Shown: in pieces, positions 52,873 through 62,976 of the stretch
How the letters are laid out: every line of letters starts with the position of its first letter
Position numbering within the stretch: position 1 is the stretch's first letter
NCBI RefSeq assembly: GCF_900111175.1
Contig: NZ_FOGI01000014.1
Coordinates: 149,405 to 213,404 of the forward strand
Length of the DNA: 64,000 nucleotides
Origin: Actinokineospora terrae
GTDB lineage: Bacteria > Actinomycetota > Actinomycetes > Mycobacteriales > Pseudonocardiaceae
Direction of reading: 5' to 3'
Translations under genes and position numbers: made by a program
The notes under the pieces: model-generated
Seen by the model: only the letters and a program-made list of their open reading frames with translations
What the model was told of the DNA's origin: nothing
The model's database searches: none

Positions 52873-55800
52873 ATGATTCAACCCCCCAGGCGACGGCGTG
52901 GCCGGATCGCTCTCGGCATGGCGTTCACCACCGCGGTGGCGGGCGCCGTGCTGACGACGATCCCGACCGCCAACGCGGCGCCCGTCCAGGTCCCCACCGA
53001 GGACGGCCCCGGTATCGGCAAGCACGACCAAGAACTGCTGACCAAGGCCCAGCAGGCCGGTGAGAAGACCGTCAAGGTCCTCATCGCGACGAAGGACGGC
53101 GACGCCGCCCGGCACGTCGACGAGCTCACCAAGGCAGGCGCCAAGGTCGAGTACCGCGAGGACGAGATCGGCTACGTTCGGGCCGAGGTCGCGGTGGACA
53201 AGGTCGTCAAGCTCGCCAAGCTGCCCGGCGTGCAGGCGCTCGACCTGGACGAGAACATCGCGCTGGACGACCCCCGGCCCAACGGCCAGGTCGACCCGAC
53301 CCCCCAGCCCGCCCCCGGCTCCAGCACGCCGCGGGTCAACCCGTACATGCCGATCGGCGACACCAACGCGGCGCAGTTCGTCAACGAGCACCCCACCTGG
53401 GACGGCCGCGGCACCACCGTCGCCATCGTCGACAGCGGCATCGACCTGGACCACCCGTCGCTGAACAAGACCAGCACCGGTGAGCGCAAGATCAGCGACT
53501 GGGTCACCTACACCGACCCGACCTTCACCGACGGCGTCAACAACGACGACGACCCGACGTGGATCCAGATGTCCACGCCGACCACCGGCCCGGAGAACGG
53601 CCTGCCCGGCGAGTCGGGCGCGCTGCGCTACGGCGTGTTCAACGAGCGCGACGCCCGCCTGGGCGGCGAGCTGGGCAACGACGTCAACCGCGACGGCAAC
53701 CCCGCGGGCAGCAGCGGCCTGTTCGGCGTGCTGTGGAACCCGGCGACCGGCACCGTCTGGGTCGACACCAACCAGAACAAGAACTTCGGTGACGACCAGG
53801 CGCTGACCGACTACAAGGTCAAGTACGACATCGGCTACTTCGGCAAGGACAACCCGGCCACCCCGGTCAAGGAGTCCCTGCCCTACGTCGTACAGACCGA
53901 CGTGGCCAACAACGTGGTCAACATCGGCATCGTCTCCGGCGCGCACGGCTCGCACGTCGCGGGCATCGTCGCCGGTAACCGCCTCTTCGGCGGCACCGTG
54001 AACGGCGCGGCCCCCGGCGCCAAGCTCGTCTCGGTCCGGGTCTGCCTGTTCATCACCGGCTGCACCAACCACGCGCTGCTCGAGGGCATGATCTACTCCG
54101 CCCGCGACGCCGGTGCCGACGTGATCAACATGTCGATCGGCGGCCTGCCGCCGCTCAACGACGCCAACAACGCGCGCGCCGAGCTCTACGACCGGCTCAT
54201 CGACACCTACAACGTGCAGATGTTCATCTCCGCCGGTAACTCCGGCGCGGGCCTGAACACCGTTGGCGACCCGTCGGTGGCCACCAAGGTCCTCTCCGTG
54301 GGCTCCTACATCACCAAGGAGACCTGGAAGAGCAACTACGGCTCGGACCTGGGTCGCGCGGAGAGCCTGCACGGCTTCTCCTCCCGCGGTCCGCGCGAGG
54401 ACGGCGGCTTCAAGCCCGACATCATCGCGCCCGGTTCGGCGATCTCCACCGTGCCGACCTGGCAGGCGGGCCAGCCGGTCCCCGGCACCTACACCCTGCC
54501 GCCCGGCTACGCGCAGTTCAACGGCACCTCGATGGCCTCGCCGCAGGCAGCCGGTGCCGCCGCGCTGCTGGTGAGCGCCGCGAAGGCCAAGAACGTCTCG
54601 CACACCGCCGCGCAGATCCGCACCGCGTTCCGCTCGACGGCGCGCTTCGTCGACGGCCTCGGCGCCTACGAGCAGGGCAACGGCCTGATCGACACCAAGA
54701 AGGCCTGGGCGCTGCTCAAGGACAACCCCAAGATCACCGACATCTCGGCGACCGTCCCGGTCAACACCGTGCTGTCCCCGCTGCTCAAGACCCCGGGCGT
54801 CGGCACGGGCATCTACGACCGCGAGGGCGTCAAGGCCGGTGACCGCTACACCCGGACCTACACCTTCAAGCGCACCACCGGTTCGGACTACCCGGTGACC
54901 TACCAGGCCAAGTGGGTCGGCAACGACGGCACCTTCAGCTCGCTGCCGGTCATCACGCTGCCGAAGAACAGCGCGGTCAAGTACACCGTGACGATCAACC
55001 CGCGCTCGGCGGGCATCCACTCGGCGATCCTGAACCTCGACAGCCCGCTCACCTCGGGCATCGAGGCGCAGACGCTGAACACCGTCGTCGCGGCCGAGGA
55101 CTTCACCTCGGCCAACGGCTTCTCGGTGCGCAAGGGCGGCCAGCTGGGTCGCAACGAGGTCGCGAAGTTCTACTACCGCGTCCCCGCCAACACCCCGGCG
55201 TTCAAGGTCGACCTGCAGGGCGGCGGCACCGGTGCCGGTGCGGGCCAGCTGCGCTTCCTGCGCTTCCACCCGTACGGCTACAGCATCGAGGCCAACGCCT
55301 CGACCAACTGCTACAACCCGCCCGTCGCGGGCTGTGACGCCGGTAGCCCCACCAGCCGGACGATCACCAACCCGCAGGCCGGTGTCTGGGAGGTCGTGGT
55401 CGAGGCCCGGCGCACCTCCGACACCGCCTTCGCGCCGTTCACGCTGACCACCTCGGTCCTCGGCGCGTCCGTCACCCCGAACCCCGACACCATCGCCTCG
55501 GCGACCAAGGGCACCCCGGTGGCGCGCAGCTACACGCTGAAGAACCTGTTCGGTTCGTTCACCGGCAAGGCGAACGGCACCGCGCTGGGCAGCGCCAAGC
55601 TGGGTCAGCAGAGCATCGCCGAGGGCGAGAACAAGCAGTTCGCCGTCGTCGTCCCGGCTGGCTCGACCTCGCTGCGGGCGAAGATCGGCAAGACCTCCGA
55701 CGTGGCGGCCGACCTCGACCTCGCGGTCTACAACTGCTCCTCGGGCAGCTGCGTGCTGGCCGGTCAGCAGGCCGACGGCGACTCGGAGGAAGAGGTGACC

Positions 55801-56094
55801 ATCGCCAACCCGGCGGCGGGCACCTGGATCGTCCTGGTGCAGGGTTACGCGGTGCCCGCGGGTACCACGACCTACGACTACCTGGACGTGTTCGCGAACC
55901 CGGCGTTCGGCTCGGTGGCCATCACCGACGCCAACGCGGTCCGCGCGGCGGGCGCCCAGTGGACGGTCTCCGGCTCGGTCACCGCCAACCAGGCCCCGGC
56001 CGCCGGTCGTGTGCTCCTGGGCAACGTCGAGGTCCGCAACGACACCAACGTGCTCATCGGCACCGGTGACGTGGTGGTCCAGGCGGTGTCATAA
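52873..56094 (+). CDS. Large secreted subtilisin-like serine protease (S8)
   Basis: A 1073-residue protein with a signal peptide (RIALGMAFTTAVAGAVLTTIPTANA) and an inhibitor-like propeptide to about residue 130 (KVLIATKDGDAARHVDELTK). The catalytic domain has Asp187 in IVDSGIDLDHP, His358 in GAHGSHVAGI and Ser553 in NGTSMASPQAAG. A long insertion between Asp and His (residues ~200-340) is unusual. The C-terminal ~450 residues are beta-sandwich, pre-peptidase-like domains that may bind surfaces. ATG at 52873 behind GAAGGAAG. Confidence 0.92.
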   Translation: MIQPPRRRRGRIALGMAFTTAVAGAVLTTIPTANAAPVQVPTEDGPGIGKHDQELLTKAQQAGEKTVKVLIATKDGDAARHVDELTKAGAKVEYREDEIGYVRAEVAVDKVVKLAKLPGVQALDLDENIALDDPRPNGQVDPTPQPAPGSSTPRVNPYMPIGDTNAAQFVNEHPTWDGRGTTVAIVDSGIDLDHPSLNKTSTGERKISDWVTYTDPTFTDGVNNDDDPTWIQMSTPTTGPENGLPGESGALRYGVFNERDARLGGELGNDVNRDGNPAGSSGLFGVLWNPATGTVWVDTNQNKNFGDDQALTDYKVKYDIGYFGKDNPATPVKESLPYVVQTDVANNVVNIGIVSGAHGSHVAGIVAGNRLFGGTVNGAAPGAKLVSVRVCLFITGCTNHALLEGMIYSARDAGADVINMSIGGLPPLNDANNARAELYDRLIDTYNVQMFISAGNSGAGLNTVGDPSVATKVLSVGSYITKETWKSNYGSDLGRAESLHGFSSRGPREDGGFKPDIIAPGSAISTVPTWQAGQPVPGTYTLPPGYAQFNGTSMASPQAAGAAALLVSAAKAKNVSHTAAQIRTAFRSTARFVDGLGAYEQGNGLIDTKKAWALLKDNPKITDISATVPVNTVLSPLLKTPGVGTGIYDREGVKAGDRYTRTYTFKRTTGSDYPVTYQAKWVGNDGTFSSLPVITLPKNSAVKYTVTINPRSAGIHSAILNLDSPLTSGIEAQTLNTVVAAEDFTSANGFSVRKGGQLGRNEVAKFYYRVPANTPAFKVDLQGGGTGAGAGQLRFLRFHPYGYSIEANASTNCYNPPVAGCDAGSPTSRTITNPQAGVWEVVVEARRTSDTAFAPFTLTTSVLGASVTPNPDTIASATKGTPVARSYTLKNLFGSFTGKANGTALGSAKLGQQSIAEGENKQFAVVVPAGSTSLRAKIGKTSDVAADLDLAVYNCSSGSCVLAGQQADGDSEEEVTIANPAAGTWIVLVQGYAVPAGTTTYDYLDVFANPAFGSVAITDANAVRAAGAQWTVSGSVTANQAPAAGRVLLGNVEVRNDTNVLIGTGDVVVQAVS

Positions 56095-56121
56095 CCGCAC
56101 CTGAATCCCAGCGGTAAGACG

Positions 56122-56160
56122 AGTGGGACCCGCCGTTCGCGGCGGGTCCCACTTGTTTTG
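56122..56160 (+). terminator. Rho-independent terminator of the subtilase gene
   Basis: A 14-bp perfect stem (56122-56135 with 56140-56153) closed by a TTCG tetraloop, followed by the T-rich tail TTGTTTTGTG. Confidence 0.93.
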
Positions 56161-56228
56161 TGGGCCGTACGGATGCACATGTCTCTTTCTTGCCAGCTCT
56201 TGTGCTTGCACGCCGGCAGCATGGTCGG

Positions 56229-57692
56229 GTGTTGATCGACCCGGAGCTGGGATACCGCGCGGTCGTCTCCCGCGACGCGCGCTTCGACGGTCAGTTCTTC
56301 CTCGCCGTGCGGCCGACCGGGCTCTACTGCCGACCATCGTGCCCGACCATCGCGCCGCGGCGCCGCAACGCGGAGTTCTTCGCGACCGCGGCCGCCGCGC
56401 AGCAGGCCGGGTACCGGTCATGCAGGCGCTGCCTGCCCGACATCATCCCCGGGTCCCCCGAGTGGGACACCCGGGGTGACCTGGCCGGACGCGCGATGCG
56501 GCTGATCGTCGACGGTGTGGTGGAACGGGAGGGCGTGCCGGGTCTGGCGCGTCGGGTCGGGTACTCCGAGCGGCACCTGACCAGGGTGCTGACCGCGGAA
56601 CTCGGCGCTGGACCGCTGGCGCTGGCCAGGGCGCACCGCGCGCACACCGCGCGGCTGCTGATCGAGACCACCACGATGTCGGTGTCGGACGTGGCCATCG
56701 CGTCCGGTTTCGCCAGCGTGCGCCAGTTCAACGACACCATCCGGTCGGTGTTCGCGACCACGCCCTCGGAGCTGCGGGTCGCCGCGCAACGCGCCGGCCG
56801 GGGCAGACAGCCCGCCGGAGCGGGCCGGGTCCGGCTGCGGCTACCGGTGCGCACGCCGTTCGACGCGGCGGGAATCCTGGCTTTCCTGTCCGCCAGGGCC
56901 ATCCCGGGCGTGGAGTCCGCGCGGCCGGGCAGATACGCGAGAACCCTTCGCCTGCCACATGGTTCGGCTACCGCGCACTTGCGTCCGGCAGGCACGCACG
57001 TCGAATGCACGCTGCGTTTGGCGGATCTGCGCGACTTGAGCACAGCGGTGTCCCGTTTGCGCCGACTGTTCGACCTGGACGCTGACCCTGCCGCCGTGGA
57101 TGGCGTGCTGGTGTTGGACCCGGCTCTAGCGGCATCTGTCGCCGTGACGCCTGGGATTCGCGTACCGGGCAGCGTAGACGGCACGGAGACGGTCGTACGG
57201 GCGCTCTTAGGTCAACAGGTGAGCGTCGCAGCCGCCCGGACCGCCGCGCGCCGGTTGACCGAGGCCGTGGGCGAGCAACTCCTCGTGCCAGAGGGGGAAT
57301 TGACGACCCTGTTCCCGTCAGCGGCCGCCGTCGCCGAGCGCGCCTCGGAGATCCTGACCGGCCCCGCGCGTCGCGTCGAGACGATTCGGACCATTTGCGC
57401 CGCCATCGCCTCCGGGGACATCGAGCTCCACGTTGGCGTTGACGGCGAGGCATTACGCAGCCGGCTCCAGTCCTACCCGGGCATCGGTCCGTGGACGGCC
57501 AGCTACGTCGTCATGCGCCTCTTGGGCGACCCGGACGTCTTACTCCCCCAGGACCTGTCGCTGCGCAACGGCGCTCGCGCGTTGGGTCTTCCTTCCAGCA
57601 TCGAGGCACTGACCGAGCACGGCCGCCACTGGCGCCCTTGGCGCTCTTACGCCGCCATGCACCTCCTGCGGGCCGCAGGGCCCGCCCTCTAG
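56229..57692 (+). CDS. alkA: Ada-AlkA fusion: methyl-responsive regulator and 3-methyladenine DNA glycosylase
   Basis: A 487-residue fusion. Residues ~10-85 are the Ada zinc domain with four Cys in GLYCRPSCPT and GYRSCRRCLPD, the first Cys being the phosphotriester methyl acceptor. Residues ~95-190 are an AraC-type helix-turn-helix. From ~200 it is an AlkA glycosylase with the HhH motif RLQSYPGIGPWTASYVVMR and the following catalytic Asp in GDPDVLLPQDL. It repairs alkylated DNA and activates its own gene. GTG 56229 gives the VLIDPELGYRAVVSRDARFD start. Confidence 0.93.
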   Translation: MLIDPELGYRAVVSRDARFDGQFFLAVRPTGLYCRPSCPTIAPRRRNAEFFATAAAAQQAGYRSCRRCLPDIIPGSPEWDTRGDLAGRAMRLIVDGVVEREGVPGLARRVGYSERHLTRVLTAELGAGPLALARAHRAHTARLLIETTTMSVSDVAIASGFASVRQFNDTIRSVFATTPSELRVAAQRAGRGRQPAGAGRVRLRLPVRTPFDAAGILAFLSARAIPGVESARPGRYARTLRLPHGSATAHLRPAGTHVECTLRLADLRDLSTAVSRLRRLFDLDADPAAVDGVLVLDPALAASVAVTPGIRVPGSVDGTETVVRALLGQQVSVAAARTAARRLTEAVGEQLLVPEGELTTLFPSAAAVAERASEILTGPARRVETIRTICAAIASGDIELHVGVDGEALRSRLQSYPGIGPWTASYVVMRLLGDPDVLLPQDLSLRNGARALGLPSSIEALTEHGRHWRPWRSYAAMHLLRAAGPAL

Positions 57693-57733
57693 CCACATTC
57701 CTTGAGCCACTGACGTTTCGCGCTCGACCGCTC

Positions 57734-60697
57734 TCAGACGGAGAGCTCCAGGGTCGAGCCGGTCCGGCCCTTCCGCACCCGCAGCCGGGTGGGGACGCGT
57801 TGCCGCAGTTCGTCCACATGGGACACGATGCCGACCACCCTGCCGCCGTCGCGCAGTTCGTCCAGGATGCCCATGACCTCGTCCAACGTGCCCGCGTCCA
57901 GGGTGCCGAAGCCCTCGTCGACGAACAGGGTGTCCAGTAGCGCTCCGCCGCCGCTCTCCGCGGCGACGACGTCCGCCAGGCCCAGCGCCAGCGCCAGCGA
58001 CGCCAGGAACGACTCGCCGCCGGACAGGGTCTTGGCGGGTCGGGTCACGCCTGAGTAGTCGTCCAGCACGTCCAGGCCGAGGCCGCCGCGGGTTCCCCGG
58101 GCACCTGCCTGGTCGGAGTGCTCGAACGAGTAGCGGCCCTGGGTCATCTTGCGGAGTCGTTGGCTGGCGGCGACGGCGACCTCTTCAAGCCGGGCCGCCA
58201 GGACGTAAGACCGCAGGGACATCTTGGTGCTGTTCTGGCCGCGACCGTTGACCACGTCGGTCAGTGCGTCCAGTTCGGCGAACTCGGCTTCAAGAGGCTC
58301 GAGTTCGGCCCACGCCTTGCGCAGCGTCGTGCCTAGCGCGGCGAGTTGGTCCAATCGCGATGAGGTCGACTGCTTCTCGGCGTAGGCGTTCTCGGCTTCC
58401 CTTCGCGCTACCGTCGCCGTCTCCATCAGCGGGGCCAGGTCGATGTCCAGATCTGCTTCGATGCCGAAGAGATCCGGGTCGGCCAAGGTGGCGCGGTGTT
58501 GTTGTTCGGCCTCGGTGGCGTCAACGATCCGCTGGCGGAGTTTGTCGATGATCGGATCAGTGCGGGCCGCAGCTAGGGCCTCGGCGAGGTCTTGGAACCC
58601 GGCGGTCGAGACCTGGTCGGAAAGGGCGTCGCGCTGTTCGCGGACTCGGTCATGGGCCGTTAGGGCTACCGCGTGGGATTCGATTAGGGCGTCAATGGCG
58701 GCCACGGTCGTCAAGACGTGCTGGCGTCGCTCGGCCACCGAGGCGTGACCGGCGCGCGCCTCGTCCACTATGGACTGTCGGCGGTCGATGGCGGACTTCA
58801 GCTCGGCGGCCTCGGACGCGACCTTCCCGGCCTCGACGTCCAGCTTCGCGTGCTCGCCGCGCAGCGCCTCGTGGTCGCGCTCCACGTTCCGCAGCGCGCG
58901 CTCCAGGGAGGGGTGGCGGGAGGCCAGGTCGTTAGCGGCAACGAACGCCTTGTCAGCTTCGGCGTAAGCGGCTGCGAGATCTTGGCCTTCCCACGGCGTC
59001 AACTGCTGCAAGAGGGTGTCGACGGCTGCGCGGGCCCGGGTGAGCCCGATGCCTGCCTGTTCACGAACCCGCATCGCCTGTACCTCAGCCGCTTGCGCCT
59101 TCTGCTCGTCGGCGGCGGTAGCGGCACCGGTGGGCGTTGACGCTGGGTGCGGGTGTTCGTGACCACCGCAGACAGGGCAAGGGGCGTCATCGGTCAGTCC
59201 GGCGGCCAGTTCGGCGGCCATGCCGTCCAGGCGGAGTTGGCGTAGGCGCTGGACCTCGTCGCGCGCGGCTTGGTGCGCGTCAATCGCGGCGCGGGCGGCG
59301 TCCTCTGCTCCTACGACCGCCTTCCGCGCGGGGGGCAACGCTTTCTGGTTGCCCAGGGCGGCGTTGACCTCGGTCCGGCGCGCGCGGAGTCCGACCAGCT
59401 CGGCTCGCGCGGTCGTGGCGGCGGTAAGAGCGTCGCGTGCCTTCACGAGTTGGTCGGGGTAGGTCTTGAGCCGGTGCTCGATCCGCGTCACGTCGGCCCG
59501 GATGGCCTCTTCGCGTTCCACGAGCACCCCGAGCCGCCGCTTGTCAGCGCGCTGGTGCTCGGCCTCCTCGACCAGCTTCGCCAGTCCACCGGCTTCTTCC
59601 CGGAGCTTGCCCACCGCCTCGCGCAACGTCGGCAGGGCGGCGTCCGCGTCGGCGAAACCCCGCTCGGCCACCAGCACGGCCTGGGCCTCGACCCTGGCGT
59701 CGGCGTCGTCGGCGCGGCGCTCCAGGGTCATCAGCTGCGCGGCGGCCGCGACCACCGGGACGGCCCGCTCGGCGGCCGCGAGCTCCTCGCGCCAGGCGAC
59801 CCGCTCGACGGACTGGTGGGCCAGCTCGGCGAGACCGTTGACGGCCCGGTGGACGCGCTTCACGCGGCCCTGGAGGTCCCGACCGTCCAGCAACGCCTCG
59901 TCGGCCCGGTCGCGGCGCTTCGCGGTCGCAGCGGCGGCGTCAGCGGCCTTTCCGGCGGTCTGCTCGGCGTCGGCGAGGATCGCCTCGAGCCAGGGCAGGT
60001 CCGGCTGTTCGGGCGTGTCGATGCCCGCTGCCTGGGTGAACCTGGCCAGCAGCAGGTTCGACCCCGACCGGCGCTCGTCGCGTTCGCGGCCCAGGTCCCG
60101 GCGCTGGTCGCGGAACCACTGCTCGACCCGCTCGAAGTGCTCGGTGCCGAACAGCTTCTCCAGCAGCTTCTCCCGCTCCTCGGTCGACGACCGGAGGAAC
60201 TTCGCGAACTCGCCCTGGGGCAGCAGGACGACCTGGAAGAACTGCTCCTTCGTCATGCCGAGCAGCCGCTCGACGACGCGCGCGACCTCGTCGATGCGGG
60301 CGACGCCCTCCGGCCGGTGACCGGACGGCGGAGCGCTCACCCACGTCAGCGACGCCTTGGCCTGCTGTTTGGTGGTCCCGTCCCCGCGCCGCTTGGGGCG
60401 CTCGTACTCAGGACTACGCGTGATCCGCAGCCGGTGGTGCTGGACGGTGAGCTCTAGCGTCACCTCGGTGTGTGTGTCCGGGTCTGCATAGTCGCAACGC
60501 AAACGCTTGGCTTCCGCGCGCGCACCGGGCACAGCGCCGAAGAGGGCGAAGGCGACCGCGTCGAGCAGGGTCGTCTTACCCGCGCCCGTGTCACCGTGCA
60601 GGAGGAACAGGCCCTCTGCGCCCAGAGCATCGAAATCGACCTTCTCGGTCCCCACGAACGGCCCGAACCCGGTCAACTCCAGGTGATGCAGCCTCAC
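57734..60697 (-). CDS. sbcC: Exonuclease subunit SbcC
   Basis: A 987-residue SMC/Rad50-type ATPase. Walker A GDTGAGKTTLLDAVAFALFG lies near the N-terminus, long coiled coils flank a zinc-hook CPVCGGHEHPH near the middle, and the C-terminal signature is KTLSGGESFLASLALALGLA with LFVDEGFGTLD. It forms the SbcCD nuclease that cuts DNA hairpins and protein-blocked ends. The GTG start overlaps the SbcD stop in a GTGA. Confidence 0.95.
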   Translation of the reverse strand: MRLHHLELTGFGPFVGTEKVDFDALGAEGLFLLHGDTGAGKTTLLDAVAFALFGAVPGARAEAKRLRCDYADPDTHTEVTLELTVQHHRLRITRSPEYERPKRRGDGTTKQQAKASLTWVSAPPSGHRPEGVARIDEVARVVERLLGMTKEQFFQVVLLPQGEFAKFLRSSTEEREKLLEKLFGTEHFERVEQWFRDQRRDLGRERDERRSGSNLLLARFTQAAGIDTPEQPDLPWLEAILADAEQTAGKAADAAAATAKRRDRADEALLDGRDLQGRVKRVHRAVNGLAELAHQSVERVAWREELAAAERAVPVVAAAAQLMTLERRADDADARVEAQAVLVAERGFADADAALPTLREAVGKLREEAGGLAKLVEEAEHQRADKRRLGVLVEREEAIRADVTRIEHRLKTYPDQLVKARDALTAATTARAELVGLRARRTEVNAALGNQKALPPARKAVVGAEDAARAAIDAHQAARDEVQRLRQLRLDGMAAELAAGLTDDAPCPVCGGHEHPHPASTPTGAATAADEQKAQAAEVQAMRVREQAGIGLTRARAAVDTLLQQLTPWEGQDLAAAYAEADKAFVAANDLASRHPSLERALRNVERDHEALRGEHAKLDVEAGKVASEAAELKSAIDRRQSIVDEARAGHASVAERRQHVLTTVAAIDALIESHAVALTAHDRVREQRDALSDQVSTAGFQDLAEALAAARTDPIIDKLRQRIVDATEAEQQHRATLADPDLFGIEADLDIDLAPLMETATVARREAENAYAEKQSTSSRLDQLAALGTTLRKAWAELEPLEAEFAELDALTDVVNGRGQNSTKMSLRSYVLAARLEEVAVAASQRLRKMTQGRYSFEHSDQAGARGTRGGLGLDVLDDYSGVTRPAKTLSGGESFLASLALALGLADVVAAESGGGALLDTLFVDEGFGTLDAGTLDEVMGILDELRDGGRVVGIVSHVDELRQRVPTRLRVRKGRTGSTLELSV

Positions 60698-61836
60698 TCG
60701 CGCTCCTTACCTGCGACGGCAGCAAGAGCCTCCCGGAGTAGCGCGCGCTCGCTGTCGTTCGGCGGGCTATTGCGGGTGTCCTCCACGAAGCAACACGCGA
60801 CTTCCTCGTCTGTGCGCCCCTTGACGGTCTCGGTGTACCGGCGGACGCGCGGCTTGCCGCCCTCCGGGAGCCAGTCGAGGTGCAGCGCGTAGGGGAAGCG
60901 TTCGCGCAACCTGCGCATGGCGTCGAGGGGCCGGACCTGGTCGGTCAGCTCAACGGTCAGGAACTTCTCGACCTCGACGTCGAGCGTGGGGTCGGTCAGC
61001 AGGTCTTGGATCTGCCCCCGCAGGCGACCGAGAGCGCGCGGTACGGGCAACTCGCGCCGTTCGACTCCGACGAGGCCGTTGGCATCGAGCTCGACCAGCC
61101 AGACCGACTTGCGGTGGTTCGCCTCGGAGAACGAGTACGCCATGGGGCTGCCGGAGTAGCGCAGGTGCTCGGCCAGGGTCTGCGGGCCGTGGAGGTGCCC
61201 GAGGGCCGCGTAGTCGATCCCGTCGAACAGAGAGCCCGGCACGTGCGGGACGCCACCGACGGCGATGGTGCGCTCGGAGTCGCTGGCCTCACCGCCGATC
61301 ACGAAGGCGTGCGCGAGAACAACGGACCTAGTCCCGCGCACTGCCAAGTCGGCCTTGATCCGGCGCATAGCCTCACCGAGCACGGCGGCGTGACCGCGCA
61401 GTTCGGTATCTCCTAGGGCGTGCCGAGCCAACTCTGGTTCGAGATAGGGGATGCCGTAGAAGGCAACAGGGCCGTGCGCGTCGTCTATGAGCACCGGCTC
61501 ATGCAGGTCCGCGATCGCGGTGCGCAGGTGCAGGCCCCCGGCTTTCGCGAAGGCGGCGAAGGCACCCAGGCGGGGAGCGGAGTCGTGGTTGCCGGGGGTG
61601 ATGATGATCCGCGCACCGGCCGCCGCGATCGCGTGCAGCACGCGCGCGCAGGTGTCGACCGCCTCGGCTGAGGGCACTGCTCGGTCGTAGAGGTCACCGG
61701 AGACCACTACGACGTCGACCCGCTCGGTGTCGACCAGGTCGGCCAGGCCACCGAGCACCGCTTCCTGCTCGGCGAGCAGGTCGCGACCGTGGAACGTGCG
61801 CCCCACGTGCCAGTCGGAGGTGTGCAGGACCCGCAT
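60694..61836 (-). CDS. sbcD: Exonuclease subunit SbcD
   Basis: A 380-residue Mre11-type nuclease with phosphoesterase motifs: HTSDWHVGRTFHGRD (I), VVSGDLYDRAVPS (II), TPGNHDSAPRLG (III), and GHLHGPQTL (V). The C-terminal part caps the active site and binds SbcC. ATG 61836 gives the canonical MRVLHTSDWH start. A 14-bp palindrome lies 26 bases upstream in the divergent region. Confidence 0.95.
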   Translation of the reverse strand: MRVLHTSDWHVGRTFHGRDLLAEQEAVLGGLADLVDTERVDVVVVSGDLYDRAVPSAEAVDTCARVLHAIAAAGARIIITPGNHDSAPRLGAFAAFAKAGGLHLRTAIADLHEPVLIDDAHGPVAFYGIPYLEPELARHALGDTELRGHAAVLGEAMRRIKADLAVRGTRSVVLAHAFVIGGEASDSERTIAVGGVPHVPGSLFDGIDYAALGHLHGPQTLAEHLRYSGSPMAYSFSEANHRKSVWLVELDANGLVGVERRELPVPRALGRLRGQIQDLLTDPTLDVEVEKFLTVELTDQVRPLDAMRRLRERFPYALHLDWLPEGGKPRVRRYTETVKGRTDEEVACCFVEDTRNSPPNDSERALLREALAAVAGKERE

Positions 61837-61861
61837 GACGGGCCACGGTATGCCGATCTTG

Positions 61862-61875
61862 CCCCCGATCGGGGG
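61862..61875. repeat. 14-bp palindrome identical to 24471-24484
   Basis: CCCCCGATCGGGGG lies between the divergent sbcD and RmuC-family genes. It matches the palindrome beside the XRE regulator exactly. Confidence 0.6.
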
Positions 61876-61959
61876 AGGCTCGCCGGTCGAACGCCCGTTC
61901 GAGCCTGGTTCTGTCGGGGCAATACGGTAGAGATCACTGTTGTCGAAGGAGGTGTTGAC

Positions 61960-62895
61960 GTGACCGCCGTGCTCGGCACGATCGTCGCCGTGCTCGCCCT
62001 GCTCCTGGTCGGCGCGGGTGGCCTGTTCTGGCGGCTCTACACCGACGCGCTGCGCCGGGCCGACGCCGCGCGCGCCGAGGTCGTCGCCGAACGGCGCCGC
62101 TCGGACGGGCACCAGTCCGCGCTGCGCCGCTACGAGGTCGCGTTCGCGTCCATCAGCGGGCGGGGTGAACTGGGCGAACAGGTGCTGGTGGAGACGGCAC
62201 GCGCGCTGGGGTTACGCGAGGGCCTGCACTTCACGCTCCAGACCGACGTCGCGGGCGGCGGCGCGGCCAGGCCCGACCTGCTGCTCGTGGTCGGCGACGA
62301 CCGCCGCGTCCCGGTCGACGCCAAGATGAGCATGGCCACCTGGGCCGAGGCGGTGGAGACCGACGACGCCGAGGAGCGGCTCGACGCGCTGCGCGTGCAC
62401 GTCCGCAACATCCGCTCCCGCGCGGCCGAACTGGCGGGCAAGGGCTACCAGCGCTGGGCGGACGCGATCTACGGCACGGTCATGTTCGTCCCGTCCGACG
62501 CCGCCGTGGTGTCCGCGCTCGACACCGACCCCACGCTGCTGCGCTGGCTGCTCGACCGCCGGGTCTTCCTGTGCGGGCCGACCGGGTTCGCGGTGCTGGC
62601 CTCCGCCGCCCTGTTCGCCGCCACCGAGCGCACCCTCGCCGCCGACGTCGACGCCGTCCGCGCGGGCGCGGGCGCCGCCCACCGCAACGCCACGGCCGCG
62701 GTCGAGGCGGTCAACCTGTCCAGCACCCACCTGCAGCGCTTCCTTTCGGCCCGGCGGCGCGAACTCGACGCGCTGGAGCAGTTCCGCTCCACGGTGACAC
62801 CGCTCAGCGAGGCCTCCGGATCCCCGACCCCGGTGCCTGAACTGCGGCGGGTCGAGGAACTCCTGGCAGGCGGTGACGAGGAACTGACCGGCTGA
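61960..62895 (+). CDS. rmuC: RmuC-family DNA recombination protein
   Basis: A 311-residue protein with an N-terminal membrane helix (VLGTIVAVLALLLVGAGGLFW), a short coiled coil (ARAEVVAERRRSD), and the RmuC nuclease-like core: GLHFTLQTD, PDLLLVVGDDRRVPVDAKMSM, and YGTVMFVPSDAAVVSAL followed by VFLCGPTGFAVL. RmuC limits inversions at short repeats in E. coli; the fold is restriction-endonuclease-like. GTG 61960 follows AAGGAGG. It is shorter than E. coli RmuC, as usual in actinobacteria. Confidence 0.88.
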   Translation: MTAVLGTIVAVLALLLVGAGGLFWRLYTDALRRADAARAEVVAERRRSDGHQSALRRYEVAFASISGRGELGEQVLVETARALGLREGLHFTLQTDVAGGGAARPDLLLVVGDDRRVPVDAKMSMATWAEAVETDDAEERLDALRVHVRNIRSRAAELAGKGYQRWADAIYGTVMFVPSDAAVVSALDTDPTLLRWLLDRRVFLCGPTGFAVLASAALFAATERTLAADVDAVRAGAGAAHRNATAAVEAVNLSSTHLQRFLSARRRELDALEQFRSTVTPLSEASGSPTPVPELRRVEELLAGGDEELTG

Positions 62896-62976
62896 ACCGG
62901 CCATACCGGACAGCACCGACTGCCGGTTACGGCCATGTCACGGCGCGTCGCCGCCGAGACGGACTAATGTGCCCGT

